From an uncultured Clostridium sp. (GTDB lineage Bacteria > Bacillota > Clostridia > Lachnospirales > Anaerotignaceae), in the NCBI GenBank assembly GCA_947246775.1, contig CAMXTM010000058.1, positions 1 to 9,782 of the forward strand: 9,782 nucleotides of DNA, in the 5' to 3' direction. The notes under the pieces are model-generated. The model was given only the letters and a program-made list of their open reading frames with translations, was not told where the DNA came from and searched no databases. Both the position numbers and the translations under genes were made by a program. Below are positions 8,101 to 9,782 of the stretch, piece after piece. The number at the start of each line of letters is the position of its first letter. Positions within the stretch are counted from its first letter, which is position 1.

Positions 8101-8580
8101 TATAATGATGTTTCACAATTAGAAAGTCATATTTTCTTTTATGGTTTGTCAAAAGGAGAAGAAACAAGCATTAATATTGGAGAAGGAAAAGATTTACTTA
8201 TTAGATATGTTGATGCTTCTGAAGCAAATGAAGATGGTATGCGTTCTTTAACTTTTGAAATTAATGGTGTTATGAGAGAAGTAAAAATTCAAGATAAAAA
8301 TTTAGAAGTTAATACGAATAGGATATTAAAAGCAGATAAAAATAATCCTTGTCACTTAGGTTCTACAATACCAGGTACTGTTGGTAAGATATTTGTAAAA
8401 GAAGGCGATGCTGTTACTAAAAACATGGTATTGATGACGGTAGAAGCAATGAAAATGGAAACTTCTGTATTATCTAAGGTAGATGGTGTTGTAGATAAAA
8501 TTTATATTAAAGAAGGAGAAAAAGTTAGTCAAGAAGAACTTCTTATTTCTTTTGTATTAAATGAAGAAGATGAAAAATAA
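5119..8580 (+). CDS. pyc: Pyruvate carboxylase (single-chain, biotin-dependent)
   Basis: Makes oxaloacetate from pyruvate, bicarbonate and ATP, replenishing the TCA branch and aspartate-family precursors; a cytosolic tetramer in this family. It has 1153 residues, full family length. Domains in order: biotin carboxylase (about 8-455) with ANRGEIA (15-21), HPGYGFLSEN (87-96), the glycine-rich ATP-grasp loop GGGGRGM (170-176) and EMNPRIQVEHTVTE (296-309); carboxyltransferase (about 530-800) with TDSTMRDAHQS (metal ligand D537), the carboxylated lysine K711 in AIKDMAG, metal ligands H740 and H742 in HLHTHDT, and T875 in VTPSSKVVGD; and a C-terminal biotinyl domain with AMKM (biotinyl Lys1112). 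Every catalytic residue I could place is present. The start is GTG, set by AAAGGAGG 7 bases upstream. It has its own promoter and is followed closely by tatD. Confidence 0.97.
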   Translation: MQEVKINKFKKVLVANRGEIAIRIYRALNELGIQTIGIFSKEDKYSLFRTKTDEAYMLNKEKGPIDAYLDVKEIIRIAKAKGADAIHPGYGFLSENPEFVEACEKAGIAFIGPDKEVMYAMGDKISSKQIAIKCEVPIIPGVDHAVKSEKEVMEIAEKVGYPVMLKASNGGGGRGMRIVNNAQEMPKEFEEARNEAKKAFGDDKIFIEKYLRNPKHIEVQVLGDKYGNVVHLFDRDCSVQRRHQKVVEYAPASTISTETRKKIFADAIKIEKYVGYKNAGTLEFLVDADENYYFIEMNPRIQVEHTVTEEITGIDIVQAQILIEEGYPLDSPEINIPSQESIHCNGHAIQMRITTEDPSNNFLPDTGKISVYRSAAGNGIRLDGGTAYTGGEITPYYDSLLVKVIAYDRDFQRATKKAVRALKETRIRGIKTNIPFLINVLQSNTFIEGKCTTTFIEQTPELFKITLGQDRATKIAEFIGNQIVNETHGKKPELEPIIVPSFGTNENIVGARDKFLKLGAKEYTQQLMNDKRLFVTDSTMRDAHQSLVATRFRTTDLVKAAPATNKAMANAFSVEAWGGATFDVAYRFLKESPWIRLELLRKYMPNTLIQMLLRASNAVGYMNYPDNVVKEFIHVSAETGIDVFRIFDSLNWIENMKMPIEEALKTGKIVEGAICYTGDILNPKEKKYTIDYYLKKAKELQDMGCHIFAIKDMAGLLKPYAAKELFTALKSELNIPLHLHTHDTTGNGVSTVLMAAEAGVNIVDLAIQSMSSLTSQPSMNAVVEALRGTERDTGLYIDELNELSRYYAGVRQVYKNFESEMNTPNTEIYKYEIPGGQYSNLLAQVKSMGSGDNFEEIKQLYKQANDLLGNIVKVTPSSKVVGDMAIFMSKNGLNKDNILVEGKDLSYPDSIVGYFSGNIGQPDGGFPKELQKIVLKGKEAISERPGKLLPAEDFDAIRNHLTQSYAMKHITDKNVISYALYPKVYDDYCDYQEYYNDVSQLESHIFFYGLSKGEETSINIGEGKDLLIRYVDASEANEDGMRSLTFEINGVMREVKIQDKNLEVNTNRILKADKNNPCHLGSTIPGTVGKIFVKEGDAVTKNMVLMTVEAMKMETSVLSKVDGVVDKIYIKEGEKVSQEELLISFVLNEEDEK

Positions 8581-8607
8581 AACCAAGCTATTAAAAGAGG
8601 GATATCT

Positions 8608-9393
8608 ATGAAAAGTCAAATTATTGATATTGGTTTAAATCTAATGAATAAACAATTTGATATTGATAGAGCAGAAGTAATAGAAAGAGCGGAAAAGGAG
8701 AATGTTACTCCTTTAATTATTACTGGAGTGCATTTAAATGATAGTAAGAAAGCAACAAATTTTGCAGAAAAGTATCCTAATAAGCTTTATTGCACTGTTG
8801 GAGTACATCCTCATGATGCAAAAACTTGTAATAAAAATACAATATCAGAATTACGAAAATTAGCAAAAAAACTACAAGTTTGCGCTATAGGGGAATGTGG
8901 ATTAGATTATGATAGAGATTTTTCGCCAAGAGATGTACAAAGAAAATGGTTTGAGGAGCAAATTTTGTTGGCAGAAGAATTAAATATGCCTTTGTTTTTA
9001 CATGAGCGAGCAGCGTTTACAGATTTTAAAAAAATAATGATGGAACATAAACAAATTTGTAACCGTTCAGTTGTACATTGTTTTACTGGTAATGGGACAG
9101 AATTACAAAACTATTTGAGAATGGGTTGTTTTATTGGTATTACAGGTTGGATTTGTGATGAAAGAAGAGGACAACATTTAAAAACATTGATTAAAATGAT
9201 ACCACTTGATAAATTGATGATTGAAACAGATGCTCCCTTTTTGATTCCAAGAGATTTAAAAACAAATAGTAGAAGAAATGAACCTGCATATTTAAGACAT
9301 ATATTAAAAACAATTTCTAAATGTCTTAATAAGGAAGAAGATGAAGTGGCAGAAATAGTTACAAGAAATACAAAACAATTTTTTAATATCTGA
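8608..9393 (+). CDS. tatD: TatD-family metal-dependent hydrolase / DNase (TatD proper, E. coli TatD-like)
   Basis: Cytosolic TIM-barrel metallohydrolase; E. coli TatD is a 3'-5' exonuclease linked to DNA repair. It has 261 residues, full length. Features: the N-terminal strand DIGLNL (7-12), GVHPHD (65-70), IGECGLDYDRDFS with metal ligand E96, H132 in FLHER, H157 in VVHCFTG, GITGWICDERRG (177-188), IETDAPFLIPRDL (205-217, D208) and SRRNEPA (221-227). The last three blocks and the DIGxNL start match E. coli TatD rather than YcfH/YabD, the paralogue I expect in Bacillota, which carries an N-terminal H-x-H. Ribosome binding site GAGGGA (8597-8602) lies just before the ATG. The 27-base gap after pyc, with no terminator or promoter, suggests cotranscription with pyc. 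Despite the name, it has no demonstrated role in Tat export. Confidence 0.93.
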   Translation: MKSQIIDIGLNLMNKQFDIDRAEVIERAEKENVTPLIITGVHLNDSKKATNFAEKYPNKLYCTVGVHPHDAKTCNKNTISELRKLAKKLQVCAIGECGLDYDRDFSPRDVQRKWFEEQILLAEELNMPLFLHERAAFTDFKKIMMEHKQICNRSVVHCFTGNGTELQNYLRMGCFIGITGWICDERRGQHLKTLIKMIPLDKLMIETDAPFLIPRDLKTNSRRNEPAYLRHILKTISKCLNKEEDEVAEIVTRNTKQFFNI

Positions 9394-9395
9394 TA

Positions 9396-9433
9396 AAAAA
9401 CCTCCTGATAAAAGAAAAAATCAGGAGGTTTTT
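9396..9433. terminator. Bidirectional intrinsic terminator between tatD and the convergent HD gene
   Basis: A perfect 13-bp stem, AAAAACCTCCTGA (9396-9408) with TCAGGAGGTTTTT (9421-9433), has a 12-base A-rich loop. Reading rightward the stem ends in five T residues followed by GTTATTTTT. Reading leftward it ends in six T residues. It therefore serves both convergent genes. It begins 2 bases after the tatD stop and ends 7 bases from the stop of the minus-strand gene. Confidence 0.9.
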
Positions 9434-9440
9434 GTTATTT

Positions 9441-9782
9441 TTAATTTCTAGGGTCTTCTCTCATAGCAATAATTGTTTTGTTAATTAAATCATCTAATTC
9501 CCAGCCTAACATTTCAGCTCCTTTGCGTATAACATCGCGAGAACAACCAGCAGCAAATGCTTTATCTTTAAATTTCTTTTTTGCAGATTTTAATTCCATA
9601 TCTTGTACACTTTTAGATGGACGCATTTTTGCCGCAGCACCTAATAATCCAGATAATTCATCTACTGCAAAAAGAACTTTTTCCATTTCATGTTCTGGCT
9701 TTACATCTGCTACAAGTCCATATCCATGACTTGCTACTGCATGTATTATTCTTTCATCAATTCCTCTTTCTTTCATAATTTC
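9441..9782 (-). CDS. HD-domain (HDIG-type) phosphohydrolase, C-terminal part (5' end outside window)
   Basis: C-terminal 113 residues of a cytosolic HD-superfamily protein whose substrate is unknown. The frame stays open through the right edge (Glu-Ile-Met at the border), so the ATG at 9776 is probably internal. Visible blocks are RIIHAVASHGYG, PEHEMEKVLFAVDELSGLLGAAA, RPSKSVQDME, KKKFKDKAFAAGCSRDV and LGWELDDLINKTI. These match, from memory, the end of a roughly 190-residue HDIG protein widespread in Clostridia. The histidines of the visible HAVASHGYG block and the aspartate of AVDEL are plausible metal ligands; the defining His-Asp pair lies outside the window. It is convergent with tatD, with a shared terminator between them. 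Confidence 0.87.
   Translation of the reverse strand, partial: EIMKERGIDERIIHAVASHGYGLVADVKPEHEMEKVLFAVDELSGLLGAAAKMRPSKSVQDMELKSAKKKFKDKAFAAGCSRDVIRKGAEMLGWELDDLINKTIIAMREDPRN

Noticed and set aside
9478..9729. Plus-strand open frame of 83 codons opposite the HD-domain gene
   Set aside because: Shadow frame; the minus-strand protein has clear conserved HD-family blocks and the shared terminator points to convergent genes.
1..9782. Mobile element, defence system, CRISPR, tRNA or rRNA
   Set aside because: Both strands were read; genes are nearly contiguous housekeeping genes, intergenic gaps are at most about 185 bases, and no transposase, integrase, direct repeat array or RNA gene was seen.

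Overview
The window is a strongly AT-rich stretch of chromosome from a low-GC Bacillota, most likely a Clostridia / Lachnospirales bacterium. The basis is codon and base composition, AGGAGG-type ribosome binding sites, a ClpC-type Clp ATPase near radA, and close resemblance (from memory, not from a search) of several proteins to Lachnospirales versions. It reads as a core housekeeping region. There is no insertion sequence, prophage, CRISPR array, tRNA, rRNA or toxin-antitoxin module, and I did not find a new biological system.

Layout, left to right. (1) The 3' end of an RluA-family pseudouridine synthase gene, cut by the window edge. (2) A leader of about 155 bases carrying a possible promoter, a hairpin, a degenerate CIRCE-like inverted repeat and a small hairpin around the Shine-Dalgarno site, followed by a full-length clpC. 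(3) Two back-to-back hairpins. (4) A small conserved hypothetical gene with its own extended -10 promoter and a strong intrinsic terminator. (5) radA, starting at TTG only 27 bases after that terminator. (6) A promoter and a full-length single-chain pyruvate carboxylase gene, followed after 27 bases by tatD. (7) A bidirectional terminator and, convergent on the minus strand, the C-terminal part of an HD-domain phosphohydrolase cut by the right edge.

In Bacillus-type genomes clpC and radA are the end of the ctsR-mcsA-mcsB-clpC-radA stress operon. Here clpC and radA remain near each other, but ctsR, mcsA and mcsB are not beside them. clpC appears to be its own transcription unit, and a 138-residue gene lies between the two. 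ClpC (protein quality control) and RadA (recombination intermediate processing) are stress and repair functions. Pyruvate carboxylase (oxaloacetate supply) and TatD (nuclease / hydrolase) form a probable second operon with no obvious functional link.

The points most worth a second look are regulatory: the CIRCE-spaced repeat and Shine-Dalgarno hairpin before clpC, and the terminator just before radA. The RadA protein also has an atypical Walker A motif. All are modest and testable.
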